Assembly: GCF_042926695.1 (NCBI RefSeq) | Contig: NZ_CP170642.1 | Span: forward strand, 1,364,001-1,428,000 | DNA from: Lonepinella koalarum | Lineage (GTDB): Bacteria; Pseudomonadota; Gammaproteobacteria; Enterobacterales; Pasteurellaceae | DNA length: 64,000 nucleotides | Reading direction: 5' to 3' | Shown here: in pieces, positions 42,963-51,234 of the stretch | How the letters are laid out: every line of letters begins with the position of its first letter | Numbering within the stretch: the stretch's first letter is position 1 | Notes under the pieces: model-generated | What the model was told of the DNA's origin: nothing | What the model saw: only the letters and a program-made list of their open reading frames with translations | Database searches by the model: none | Made by a program: the position numbers and the translations under genes

Positions 42963-44372
42963 ATGGGAAAAACACTCTACCAAAAATTATTCGACAGTCA
43001 TGTGGTGTATGAAGCAGAGGGCGAAACGCCTATTCTGTATATTAACCGCCACTTGATTCATGAAGTAACCAGTCCACAAGCTTTTGATGGCTTGCGTGTG
43101 GCAAATCGTCAAGTTCGCCAAATTGGTAAAACCTTTGGCACCATGGATCACAGCATTTCAACCCAAATCCGTGATGTTAACAAACTTGAAGGTCAAGCTA
43201 AAATTCAGGTACTAGAATTGGATAAAAACTGTAAAAATACAGGGATCCAATTATTTGATATGAACACCAAACAGCAAGGTATTGTCCACGTTATGGGACC
43301 CGAACAAGGTTTAACTTTACCAGGTATGACCATTGTTTGCGGTGATTCGCATACCGCTACTCACGGTGCATTCGGTGCTTTGGCATTTGGGATCGGGACA
43401 TCTGAAGTCGAACATGTACTTGCCACCCAAACCCTAAAACAAGCACGTGCCAAAAGTATGAAAATTGAAGTACGTGGCAAAGTCAACCCAGGGATTACGG
43501 CGAAAGATATTGTGTTAGCCATCATTGGCAAAACCACCATGGCAGGCGGAACGGGTTATGTAGTTGAATTCTGTGGCGAAGCCATTCGTGATCTTTCCAT
43601 GGAGGGACGCATGACCGTCTGTAACATGGCAATTGAATTAGGTGCCAAAGCAGGTCTTGTTGCGCCTGATGAAACCACCTTTGCTTATTTAAAAGATCGT
43701 CCAAATGCACCAAAAGGCAAAGATTGGGATGATGCGCTTGCCTATTGGAACACCTTAAAAACCGATGACGATGCAGAGTTTGATGCAGTGGTAACATTAG
43801 AAGCCAAAGATATTGCCCCGCAAGTCACTTGGGGAACCAATCCGGGACAAGTGATCGGCATTGATCAGCTTGTGCCAAATCCTGCGGAAATAGACGATCC
43901 CGTAGCTCGGGCTTCCGCGGAAAAAGCCTTAACTTACATCGGCTTAGAACCGAACACCGATCTCACTAAAATAGAAGTAGATCAAGTATTTATCGGCTCT
44001 TGCACCAACTCTCGGATTGAAGATTTGCGAGAAGCCGCCGCCGTAATGAAAGGTCGCAAAAAAGCCGACAACGTCAAGCGTGTATTAATCGTCCCAGGCT
44101 CAGGCTTGGTCAAAGAACAAGCAGAAAAAGAGGGATTAGATAAAATCTTTATTGCCGCAGGAGCAGAATGGCGTAATCCGGGTTGTTCCATGTGTTTAGG
44201 TATGAATGACGACCGCTTAGGTGAATGGGAGCGTTGTGCTTCTACCTCCAACCGTAACTTTGAAGGTCGTCAAGGTCGTAATGGACGCACCCACTTAGTC
44301 AGCCCAGCCATGGCGGCGGCAGCTGCGGTGTTTGGTAAATTCGTTGATATTCGTCATATAGCATTAAATTAA
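42963..44372 (+). CDS. leuC: 3-isopropylmalate dehydratase large subunit
   Basis: This is the [4Fe-4S] aconitase-family subunit that isomerises 2- to 3-isopropylmalate together with LeuD. The 469-residue protein starts GKTLYQKLFDSHVVYEAEGE and has TIVCGDSHTATHGAFGALAFGIG near 128-150 (in parts). Cluster cysteines lie in FIGSCTNSRIEDLR near 343-356 and NPGCSMCLGMNDD near 405-417. Length is normal. It lies beyond the repeat array and is 10 bp from leuD. Confidence 0.97.
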   Translation: MGKTLYQKLFDSHVVYEAEGETPILYINRHLIHEVTSPQAFDGLRVANRQVRQIGKTFGTMDHSISTQIRDVNKLEGQAKIQVLELDKNCKNTGIQLFDMNTKQQGIVHVMGPEQGLTLPGMTIVCGDSHTATHGAFGALAFGIGTSEVEHVLATQTLKQARAKSMKIEVRGKVNPGITAKDIVLAIIGKTTMAGGTGYVVEFCGEAIRDLSMEGRMTVCNMAIELGAKAGLVAPDETTFAYLKDRPNAPKGKDWDDALAYWNTLKTDDDAEFDAVVTLEAKDIAPQVTWGTNPGQVIGIDQLVPNPAEIDDPVARASAEKALTYIGLEPNTDLTKIEVDQVFIGSCTNSRIEDLREAAAVMKGRKKADNVKRVLIVPGSGLVKEQAEKEGLDKIFIAAGAEWRNPGCSMCLGMNDDRLGEWERCASTSNRNFEGRQGRNGRTHLVSPAMAAAAAVFGKFVDIRHIALN

Positions 44373-44382
44373 GGAGCAAAAA

Positions 44383-44985
44383 ATGGCAGGATTTAAACAA
44401 CTTTCAGGCTTAGTGGTTCCTCTTGACGTGGCGAATGTGGATACTGATGCAATTATTCCAAAACAATTTTTACAAGCCATAACACGGGTCGGATTTGGTA
44501 AACATTTATTTCACGAATGGCGTTACCTTGATGTTGAGGGAACCAAGCCAAATCCTGAATTCGTATTGAACTATCCACAATATCAAGGAGCAACGATTTT
44601 GCTTGCCCGCAAAAACTTAGGTTGCGGTTCATCGCGTGAACACGCCCCATGGGCATTAGCGGATTATGGTATTAAAGCGATGATAGCACCAAGCTTTGCG
44701 GATATTTTCTATAACAATAGCTTAAACAACCATATGTTGCCGGTACGTTTAAGCGAAGACGAAGTGGAAGAAATCTTTCAATGGGTATGGGCGAATACAG
44801 GCAAGGAAATTCAAATTGATCTGGAAGCCATGACAGTGACCACAGGCGATAAAGTCTATCATTTTGAACTGGACGAATTCCGCCGTCATTGCTTATTAAA
44901 TGGCTTAGATAATATCGGTTTAACCTTGCAACACGAAGACAAAATTGCGGAATACGAGAGCAAGATACCGGCGTTTTTGCGATAA
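44383..44985 (+). CDS. leuD: 3-isopropylmalate dehydratase small subunit
   Basis: This is the swivelling subunit of isopropylmalate isomerase. The 200-residue protein has PLDVANVDTDAIIPKQFL near 13-30 and the conserved NLGCGSSREHAPWAL near 76-90, which binds substrate. AAGGAG precedes the ATG. The last codons (TLQHEDKIAEYESKIPAFLR) reappear as a decayed copy 4.5 kb downstream, after the beta-glucosidase gene. So foreign DNA now separates leuD from what looks like the original end of the operon. Confidence 0.97.
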   Translation: MAGFKQLSGLVVPLDVANVDTDAIIPKQFLQAITRVGFGKHLFHEWRYLDVEGTKPNPEFVLNYPQYQGATILLARKNLGCGSSREHAPWALADYGIKAMIAPSFADIFYNNSLNNHMLPVRLSEDEVEEIFQWVWANTGKEIQIDLEAMTVTTGDKVYHFELDEFRRHCLLNGLDNIGLTLQHEDKIAEYESKIPAFLR

Positions 44986-45014
44986 TTGACTGTTTGACCG
45001 AAAAGGTAATGATA

Positions 45015-45818
45015 ATGGGAAATCTGCTCAATAGACTATTAATCATGCTAAATGACTGTCAGATAAAATCCACTAATTATCGGATTACCATGACGTTACT
45101 GTTAAATTTTCACCAATTAGCTACCTTATCTATTGGTAAGGTAGCTGATTTGTGTAACGTATCCAAATCAACGATTTCTAAGTATATCCGAGTATTAGGA
45201 TATGAAGATTATGCTGATTTTAAAGCGGACTCTATTTTTAAAGAAAATCGGTTTGGTTTTTCTCTCAACTATAATTCCAATATTGCACAATTTCTAGAAA
45301 CGCAAGGGATAGAACGGTATATTGCGACTATTCAGAATGATTTATCCCTAATACACTCAACGCTAGATATGAATAAAGTCACCAAATTAGCTCAATATTT
45401 AGCGGAATACCGAGAAGTTGCTGCCTTTGGGTTGTTATTTTCTGAAATTGGTGCTTTAGATTTACAGAGTAAGCTCGCTTATAATGGTAAATTCATCACT
45501 ACGCATTTAAATGACCTAAAGCAAAAACAATTTATTTATCGAGCTAACAAAAAAAATCTTATTATTATTTATTCTAATTCAGGACGTTATTTACAGCTTG
45601 AACAATTGTCCGAGTTCCGAGAATCCAAAAATTTTTCAACTGTAAGAGCTAAAATTGTGTTAATTACCGCTAATACAGCAATGGAAAACGATCCTAATAT
45701 TGATCTTTGTTTAACTTTTAAACATTGTTCGAATATCCAAACCCACGCTAATCTATACCCTCTCATTAACGATCTGATTGTAATGAAATATCGTCAGATT
45801 GTTTTACAAAATAATTAG
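45015..45818 (+). CDS. MurR/RpiR-family transcriptional regulator
   Basis: This 267-residue protein has an N-terminal HTH_6 domain (FHQLATLSIGKVADLCNVSKSTISKYIRVLGYEDYADF, in parts, about residues 33-70) and a C-terminal SIS-like sugar-phosphate-sensing domain that is poorly conserved. Such regulators sense phosphosugars. It lies 29 bp after leuD and upstream of a PTS permease and glucosidase, so control of that operon is likely. Of three possible starts, the third (ATGGGA) has AAGG at the best spacing. The TAG stop is formed at the border of a MITE-like element. The AT-rich, less biased codon use differs from leuABCD. Confidence 0.85.
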   Translation: MGNLLNRLLIMLNDCQIKSTNYRITMTLLLNFHQLATLSIGKVADLCNVSKSTISKYIRVLGYEDYADFKADSIFKENRFGFSLNYNSNIAQFLETQGIERYIATIQNDLSLIHSTLDMNKVTKLAQYLAEYREVAAFGLLFSEIGALDLQSKLAYNGKFITTHLNDLKQKQFIYRANKKNLIIIYSNSGRYLQLEQLSEFRESKNFSTVRAKIVLITANTAMENDPNIDLCLTFKHCSNIQTHANLYPLINDLIVMKYRQIVLQNN

Positions 45819-46081
45819 GGCTTATGGACGTTTCATTTTTCCCAGCGTTGTCGCTTAAAAAGCCACAGGCAAGGAAAAAATGCAGAAAATAGTGGTTCTA
45901 TTTTCAAATTTTTTGACGAGGTCATGGCTTTTTTAAGCACAACCCTACGGGACGGGACTTATTTTAGCCCACTCTGCGTTAAAAGTCATTTGTTTAGAAT
46001 GGCTAAACGGCATGACTTTCGCCTTGATTGGACTAAAATAAGTCTCCGTCGCTAGGAAAAATGAAACGTCCACAAGCCCTA
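45816..46081. mobile_element. MITE-like element with 32-bp terminal inverted repeats
   Basis: The left end TAGGGCTTATGGACGTTTCA continues for 32 bp and matches the reverse complement of the right end (46050-46081) at 30 of 32 positions. Both ends carry TA, suggesting a TA target duplication as in IS630/Tc1-type MITEs. Inside are nested inverted repeats: CGCTTAAAAAGCCAC with GGCTTTTTTAAGC, GACTTATTTTAG with CTAAAATAAGTC, and AAAGTCAT with ATGACTTT. There is no ORF. The left TA is also the start of the rpiR stop codon, which is preserved by insertion. Confidence 0.75.
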
Positions 46082-46168
46082 GTTTCCATTTTGCGAACTT
46101 TGCTAGACAAGTAAGTTTGTTTGCTACATTGATGCCATCATCACATACATCAAGTTTGGAGAATTGTT

Positions 46169-48019
46169 ATGATCAGCAAAAAATACGAAAACTTAGCCCA
46201 AAGTATTGTGCAAAATGTCGGTGGATTAGAAAACATTGTCAGCCTTACACATTGCGTAACTCGCTTACGATTTTGTCTGAAGGATGATAATTTAACGAAT
46301 CAAACAGCGTTAGAAGAATTAACGGAAGTTCTAGCTGTTGTTCGTGGCAATGGACAATATCAAGTTGTTATTGGTAATATGGTAGAGGATGTTTTTGATA
46401 CTATCCTATCTTTGTATCCTATCAAATCTAATAAAACAACGCATAGTGATGAAATGCAAAAAACTGGCAATATTATCACACGAGCATTAAATCAAATGTC
46501 CGCTATCTTGCTTCCTATTGTAACCGCCCTAGCTGGAGCAGGAATGATAAAAGCATTCTTGGTTATTTTAACTGTTACATTTGATATACTTGATACAAGT
46601 GGTAGTACATACAAAATCTTAAATGCTGCGGGTAACAGTGTATTTTATTTTTTACCCTTATTTCTCGCTGTATCTTCTGCCAAAGCATTCAAATGTAATC
46701 CTTATATTTCTTTAGCGATTGTAGCCGCACTACTGGAACCCAATTTTACTAGCTTAATACAGAATGTCGGTGATGTGGTAGATTTCATCGGTATTCCTGT
46801 GGTGATGATGAAATACACAGGAACCCTTATCCCAGCTATTTTAGCTATTTTAGTTTATGCCAAGTTAGAACGTTGGTTAAAAACTTTTATTCCTAAAAGT
46901 ATTGAGATTTTTGCCTTATCCTTTATTGCTCTCATTATTATGCTTCCACTTACTGCTATGGTCATTGGACCTGTTGGCGTATTACTTGCCAATGGAATGG
47001 GAGATTTTGTTAATTTCGTGTCAACTCAAAGTGGTTTATTAACAGGGATGATCATCGGCGGTGGTTGGACATTATTGGTTATGTTTGGTATCCATTGGGG
47101 CGTTGCACCTATTATGGTGAATAATATTAGCACCTATGGATTTGATTATATACGCCCAATGGTTGCTGCTGCAACTTTTGCCAGCTCGGGAGCGGCATTT
47201 GGCGTATTTTTACGCAGTCGTAATAAAAAGACAAAAGCCTTTGCTCTTTCTACTATGGTTCCTGCATTATTAGGCGGAATTACTGAACCGATTATTTACG
47301 GTATATCTCTACGTTATAAAAGACCCTTTATTGCTCAAATAATCGGTGGAGCTGTTGCTGGTGGTTTCATTGGCGCAATGCATACTAAGGCGATTGTTTA
47401 TGTATTTCCTGCTTTAACAACATTACCTGCATTTGCTGGAGATACTTTTATTTACTACTGTATAGGTATTCTCATTTCCTTTACAGTAACCGCATTACTC
47501 ACTTATCTATTAGGTTTTGAAGAACAAATTGATGAACCAAAAGAAAATGCCAATATCCCATCAATAGAGCAAAAACTTTATGCTTGTGCGAAGGGGGAAT
47601 TAAAATCATTAGAACATGTGAATGATCCTGTTTTTTCCAGTAAAGCAATGGGAGAAGGCGTCGCTATTTTACCCAGTGTGGGGGAACTTTATGCTCCGAT
47701 TGATTCCATTGTAGATTTTGTTTTTCCAACAGGACATGCCATAGGATTGAATGCTAATGGAACCGAAATTTTATTGCATGTCGGTATTAACACGGTTGAA
47801 ATGAATGGAAAAGGATTTAAAGTGTTAGTTAAAGAAGGTCAAAAAGTGAAGTGCGGTGAAAAATTACTGGAATTTGATATTAATATGATAAAAGAAGCAG
47901 GCTATGATTACAGTATCATGCAGTTAATCAGCAATATGGATCAAGTAAAATTACTTCAAATAAGTGAAAAATTAAATGTTACTGAGCAAGACTCAATCAT
48001 CACTTTTAAAGGTCGTTAA
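46169..48019 (+). CDS. PTS beta-glucoside transporter, EIIBCA
   Basis: This 616-residue permease imports and phosphorylates beta-glucosides. The order is EIIB with the phosphorylated Cys29 in LTHCVTRLRFCLKD, then EIIC with about ten membrane helices (about 105-450), including the GITEPIIYGISLRYKRPF motif near 370-387. EIIA follows, with the phospho-histidine His537 in TEILLHVGINTVEMNGKGF. This is the BglF/AscF domain order. GGAG precedes the ATG. The upstream gap holds the MITE-like element. No BglG/LicT antiterminator gene is present, so an RpiR regulator seems to replace it. The glucosidase starts 17 bp downstream. Confidence 0.92.
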   Translation: MISKKYENLAQSIVQNVGGLENIVSLTHCVTRLRFCLKDDNLTNQTALEELTEVLAVVRGNGQYQVVIGNMVEDVFDTILSLYPIKSNKTTHSDEMQKTGNIITRALNQMSAILLPIVTALAGAGMIKAFLVILTVTFDILDTSGSTYKILNAAGNSVFYFLPLFLAVSSAKAFKCNPYISLAIVAALLEPNFTSLIQNVGDVVDFIGIPVVMMKYTGTLIPAILAILVYAKLERWLKTFIPKSIEIFALSFIALIIMLPLTAMVIGPVGVLLANGMGDFVNFVSTQSGLLTGMIIGGGWTLLVMFGIHWGVAPIMVNNISTYGFDYIRPMVAAATFASSGAAFGVFLRSRNKKTKAFALSTMVPALLGGITEPIIYGISLRYKRPFIAQIIGGAVAGGFIGAMHTKAIVYVFPALTTLPAFAGDTFIYYCIGILISFTVTALLTYLLGFEEQIDEPKENANIPSIEQKLYACAKGELKSLEHVNDPVFSSKAMGEGVAILPSVGELYAPIDSIVDFVFPTGHAIGLNANGTEILLHVGINTVEMNGKGFKVLVKEGQKVKCGEKLLEFDINMIKEAGYDYSIMQLISNMDQVKLLQISEKLNVTEQDSIITFKGR

Positions 48020-48036
48020 ATAATTGGAGGTCAAAA

Positions 48037-49497
48037 ATGAAAAAATTTCCTAAAAACTTTTTATGGGGCGGTGCGACTGCTGCAAATCAATGTGAAGGTG
48101 CATGGAATGTAGATGGAAAAGGACTATCTGTCGCAGATTGCACAAGATATAGAAAAAATCTTGATATTGCTGATTACAAAGCTCAACACAACATTAGTAG
48201 CCAAGAAATTTTGGAAGCAATGGAAAGTCAAGATAGTAATAAATACGCAAAACGTCACGGTATTGATTTTTATCATCGCTATATTGAAGATCTCGATCTT
48301 TTTCAAGAAATGGGATTTAAAACCTTGCGTGTTTCTATTCAATGGACAAGAATTTATCCAACTGGATTAGAAGAACAACCAAATGAATCAGGTCTGATTT
48401 TTTATGAAAATTTATTTAAAGCCATGAATGAACGAGGTATTGAACCATTAGTCACGTTACACCATTATGAAATGCCATTATATCTTACCAATCATTTTGA
48501 TGGTTGGTATCAACGTGAAGTAATCGATCTGTTTTTAAAATTCTGTAAAACAGTATTTGAACGTTATCAAGGCATGGTTAAATATTGGTTAACATTCAAT
48601 GAAATAGATAGTGTATTCCGTCATCCATTCACAACAATTGGGCTAGTAGAAGATCGCTACCCTAGCGAAAAATTAGAAGAAATAATTTATCAATCGGTAC
48701 ACAATCAATTTGTAGCAAGCAGTCTTGCTACAAAAATGCTTAAAGAATATATGCCAACAGCCCAAATGGGTTGTATGATAACACGAACACTGACTTATCC
48801 AGAAGATTGTAATCCACAAAATATTCTATTAGCCTTAAATGACAATCGTAAGAATTACTTCTACTCTGATGTACAAATTCGTGGTGAATACCCTAAACAT
48901 ATTAAAAATGAATGGAAGAGAAAAGGGATACATATTGATTTTGGCGATAATGATGAGCAAATTCTGAAAGATTATCCCGCAGACTTTGTGTCCTTTAGTT
49001 ATTATATGAGCCGAGTGGTGAGTGTTGATATATCAAATAAAGAACAAGTTTCCGGTAATATTAGTAGTGGCATAAAAAATCCTTATTTAGCAACTTCTGA
49101 ATGGGATTGGCAAATTGATCCTACAGGATTAACAATTTCTTTGATTGAATTATATGATCGCTATGAAAAGCCACTCTTTATTGTAGAAAATGGATTAGGT
49201 TGCCGTGATAAATTCGAATCAGATGGCAGTATTCAAGATGATTATCGTATTGATTATTTCCGTTCACATATTCAATCAATAGCAAATGCTCTAGAACAGG
49301 GAGTAGAAGTAATGGGATATACGCCTTGGGGTTGTATTGATATGGTAAGCATGTCCACTTGCCAAATGACCAAGCGATACGGGTTTATTCATGTTGATCT
49401 AGATGATGATGGAAATGGAAGCTATAAACGTACTCGTAAAAAATCTTTTTACTGGTATAAAAAAGTTATTGCAAGTAATGGGGAAGATCTTGATTAA
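48037..49497 (+). CDS. 6-phospho-beta-glucosidase (glycoside hydrolase family 1)
   Basis: This enzyme splits the 6-phospho-beta-glucosides delivered by the PTS permease. The 486-residue protein has the GH1 opening FPKNFLWGGATAANQCEGAW near 4-23. The acid/base glutamate is in WLTFNEID near 182-189 and the nucleophile in LFIVENGLG near 378-386. GYTPWGCIDMVSMSTCQMTKRYGFIHVD near 426 onwards (in parts) has the serine/lysine/tyrosine pocket for the phosphate. AGGAGG-type ribosome-binding site (TTGGAGG) precedes it. It forms a two-gene unit with the permease. AscB and BglA are equally likely names. Confidence 0.93.
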   Translation: MKKFPKNFLWGGATAANQCEGAWNVDGKGLSVADCTRYRKNLDIADYKAQHNISSQEILEAMESQDSNKYAKRHGIDFYHRYIEDLDLFQEMGFKTLRVSIQWTRIYPTGLEEQPNESGLIFYENLFKAMNERGIEPLVTLHHYEMPLYLTNHFDGWYQREVIDLFLKFCKTVFERYQGMVKYWLTFNEIDSVFRHPFTTIGLVEDRYPSEKLEEIIYQSVHNQFVASSLATKMLKEYMPTAQMGCMITRTLTYPEDCNPQNILLALNDNRKNYFYSDVQIRGEYPKHIKNEWKRKGIHIDFGDNDEQILKDYPADFVSFSYYMSRVVSVDISNKEQVSGNISSGIKNPYLATSEWDWQIDPTGLTISLIELYDRYEKPLFIVENGLGCRDKFESDGSIQDDYRIDYFRSHIQSIANALEQGVEVMGYTPWGCIDMVSMSTCQMTKRYGFIHVDLDDDGNGSYKRTRKKSFYWYKKVIASNGEDLD

Positions 49498-49508
49498 TTA
49501 TTTGATGA

Positions 49509-49567
49509 TTGCAACTCCAATAAAATTGCAAGAGTATGAAACTAAAATACCAACGTTTTTGCGGTAA
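49509..49567 (+). pseudogene. leuD: decayed duplicate of the leuD 3' end
   Basis: TTGCAACTC...AAAATTGCAAGAGTATGA and on to TTTTTGCGGTAA aligns with the last 60 nt of leuD, with a 3-nt gap and a 1-nt insertion. In the shifted frame it reads EYETKIPTFLR-stop against EYESKIPAFLR-stop in the intact gene. It lies 12 nt after the glucosidase stop and is followed by a strong terminator. It therefore looks like the end of an older leuD, displaced when the regulator-PTS-glucosidase cassette came in. Confidence 0.8.
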
Positions 49568-49598
49568 AAAACCTTTGCAATAAAAACAAGAAAAATTT

Positions 49599-49637
49599 AC
49601 ACCGCAGTTTTTAGGATTAAAAAACTGCGGTGTTTTT
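49599..49637 (+). terminator. strong terminator after the leuD remnant
   Basis: ACACCGCAGTTTTT and AAAAACTGCGGTGT form a perfect 14-bp stem with a 7-nt loop, followed by TTTT. It probably terminated the original leuABCD operon and now ends the glucosidase transcript. Confidence 0.88.
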
Positions 49638-49772
49638 TCAGCGAATTTTTTGATTAATACTAGCCTTTTCGAGCATAAAGTTTTATACTGCGTGTCTAGT
49701 ATCAACTCGGACTAGACAGCAATGTTATTAATGAAAAATCCGCGAATTTTTTATAACATTCCCACTTTGTTT

Positions 49773-49792
49773 ATCAATGTAACATCATTGAT
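49773..49792 (+). promoter_or_regulatory. inverted repeat upstream of the amidohydrolase gene
   Basis: ATCAATG-taacat-CATTGAT is a perfect 7-bp inverted repeat about 105 bp before the start codon. It has the size of an operator for a dimeric regulator; none is assigned. Confidence 0.4.
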
Positions 49793-49897
49793 GACTAACG
49801 TATTTTCTATTAATAAACATTTCTCTTTAACAGGAATGTTAACCGTTTGCTCCCCCTATCCGCACTATTCAATGCTATCATTCATTATGGAATATTT

Positions 49898-50893
49898 ATG
49901 AAAAATCACGTTCGTAGCTTTAAAACCTATATCAGAGATGAAATTATCAAAAAAGGCGGTTGGGTAAACGCCCATGCACATGCTGACCGAGCATTCACCA
50001 TGACGCCGGAAAAAATCAGTATTTATCACAACTGTAATTTACAACAAAAATGGGATCTGGTGGATGAAGTCAAACGCACATCAACGGTCGAACATTATTA
50101 TGCTCGTTTTAGCCAAGCCATTGAACTCATGATTTCACAAGGGGTGACGGCGTTTGGCACCTTTGTAGATATTGATCCGGTGTGTGAAGATCGTGCGATT
50201 ATTGCCGCCCATAAAGCACGTGAAGTATATAAAAGTGACATTGTATTGAAATTTGCTAACCAAACGCTAAAAGGGGTGATTGAGCCTACGGCAAGAAAAT
50301 GGTTTGATATTGGTTCAGATATGGTGGATATGATCGGAGGCTTGCCCTATCGTGATGAATTAGATTATGGTCGTGGTTTAGAAGCCATGGATATTTTGCT
50401 GGATAAAGCCAAATCCCGCGGGATTATGTGCCATGTTCACGTGGATCAGTTTAATACCCCGAAAGAAAAAGAAACTGAGCAACTGTGTGATAAAACCATT
50501 GAACATGGGATGCAAGGGCGTGTCGTTGCCATTCATGGGATTTCTATTGGTGCACATTCCAAAACTTACCGCTACAATTTATATCAAAAAATGCGGGAAG
50601 CACAAATGATGATGATCGCCTGTCCGATGGCATGGATTGACAGCAACCGTAAAGAAGAATTAATGCCATTTCATAATGCGTTAACACCAGCGGATGAAAT
50701 GATCCCCGAGGGCATCACGGTCGCCATTGGCACCGATAATATTTGTGACTACATGGTGCCATTGTGTGAGGGAGATATGTGGCAAGAGCTCAGTTTACTC
50801 GCTGCCGGCTGTCGCTTTCCTAACTTAGATGAAATGGTGAATATTGCCAGTATCAATGGGCGTAAAGTATTAGGTTTAGATCCCATTAAATAA
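49898..50893 (+). CDS. amidohydrolase family protein (cytosine deaminase-like)
   Basis: This 331-residue TIM-barrel amidohydrolase has the metal-site pattern VNAHAHADRAF near residues 24-34, CHVHVDQFNTPKEKE near 178-192, VAIHGISIGAH near 216-226 and IAIGTDNICD near 275-284. This is the His-x-His, His, His, Asp series of the cytosine deaminase/SAH deaminase group. The N-terminal sheet is short, so it may act on a small ring or amide substrate; the exact one is unknown. An upstream in-frame ATG adds 17 residues, but the family-like start is MKNHVRSFKTYIRDEI. The gene is alone, closed by a bidirectional hairpin. Confidence 0.8.
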   Translation: MKNHVRSFKTYIRDEIIKKGGWVNAHAHADRAFTMTPEKISIYHNCNLQQKWDLVDEVKRTSTVEHYYARFSQAIELMISQGVTAFGTFVDIDPVCEDRAIIAAHKAREVYKSDIVLKFANQTLKGVIEPTARKWFDIGSDMVDMIGGLPYRDELDYGRGLEAMDILLDKAKSRGIMCHVHVDQFNTPKEKETEQLCDKTIEHGMQGRVVAIHGISIGAHSKTYRYNLYQKMREAQMMMIACPMAWIDSNRKEELMPFHNALTPADEMIPEGITVAIGTDNICDYMVPLCEGDMWQELSLLAAGCRFPNLDEMVNIASINGRKVLGLDPIK

Positions 50894-50895
50894 AA

Positions 50896-50957
50896 AAATA
50901 CACCGCACTTTGACTTTGATATTCACTATCGAATAAACTATAAAGTGCGGTGTATTT
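50896..50957. terminator. bidirectional terminator built from two uptake signals
   Basis: AAATACACCGCACTTT and AAAGTGCGGTGTATTT form a perfect 16-bp stem with a 30-nt loop between convergent genes. Both arms contain the complete uptake signal core in opposite orientation. Confidence 0.8.
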
Positions 50958-50968
50958 GTTCGAGTTTT

Positions 50969-51208
50969 TTATAAAAAGCCCCACTCTCGTTGATATTCCA
51001 ACTGAATTTGGAATTCATTATCGGAAAATCCCTGTTGGCGGAGTTCTTTTTTCGCTTGTTCTGCTTCAATATGATGACTACAAGCCACCCATTGATCAGC
51101 TTGATGGCAAATAGCATAATGGCGACACTGTAAAAATTGTAGCAACGCTTGATTTCTCAAATGTGCCGTTGGTAGGCTACTTCTAATACTGGTTTTAAAA
51201 TTAACCAT
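50969..51208 (-). CDS. small uncharacterised protein in the sulfur cluster
   Basis: This is a 79-residue protein I do not recognise. It contains LQFLQCRHYAICHQADQWVACSHHIEAEQAKKELRQQGFS (in parts), with cysteines in a C-x6-C-x9-C pattern near residues 27-45 and neighbouring histidines. That could be a metal or redox site, as speculation only. GAGGG stands about 12 nt before the ATG, and the gene begins 26 bp after the exporter gene, so they look co-transcribed. It may be real, but has no family evidence here. Confidence 0.6.
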   Translation of the reverse strand: MVNFKTSIRSSLPTAHLRNQALLQFLQCRHYAICHQADQWVACSHHIEAEQAKKELRQQGFSDNEFQIQLEYQREWGFL

Positions 51209-51234
51209 ATTATTTTATTACCCTCATTTAAATC

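Larger units (their letters stand above)
49568..49897. other. gene-free stretch before the amidohydrolase
   Basis: Apart from the terminator at its left end this 330-bp stretch holds a 6-bp inverted repeat, GTCTAG-N12-CTAGAC (49694-49717), and a better one at 49773-49792. No ORF or RNA gene could be recognised. Confidence 0.5.

Noticed and set aside
46125..46145. CRP site before the PTS gene (TTGATGCCATCATCACA)
   Set aside because: The half-sites are a base out of register with TGTGA-N6-TCACA and the left half is a weak match.
49466..49705. Minus-strand frame across the leuD remnant and terminator
   Set aside because: It reads through a strong terminator hairpin and an established pseudogene fragment. 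No start signal is present.
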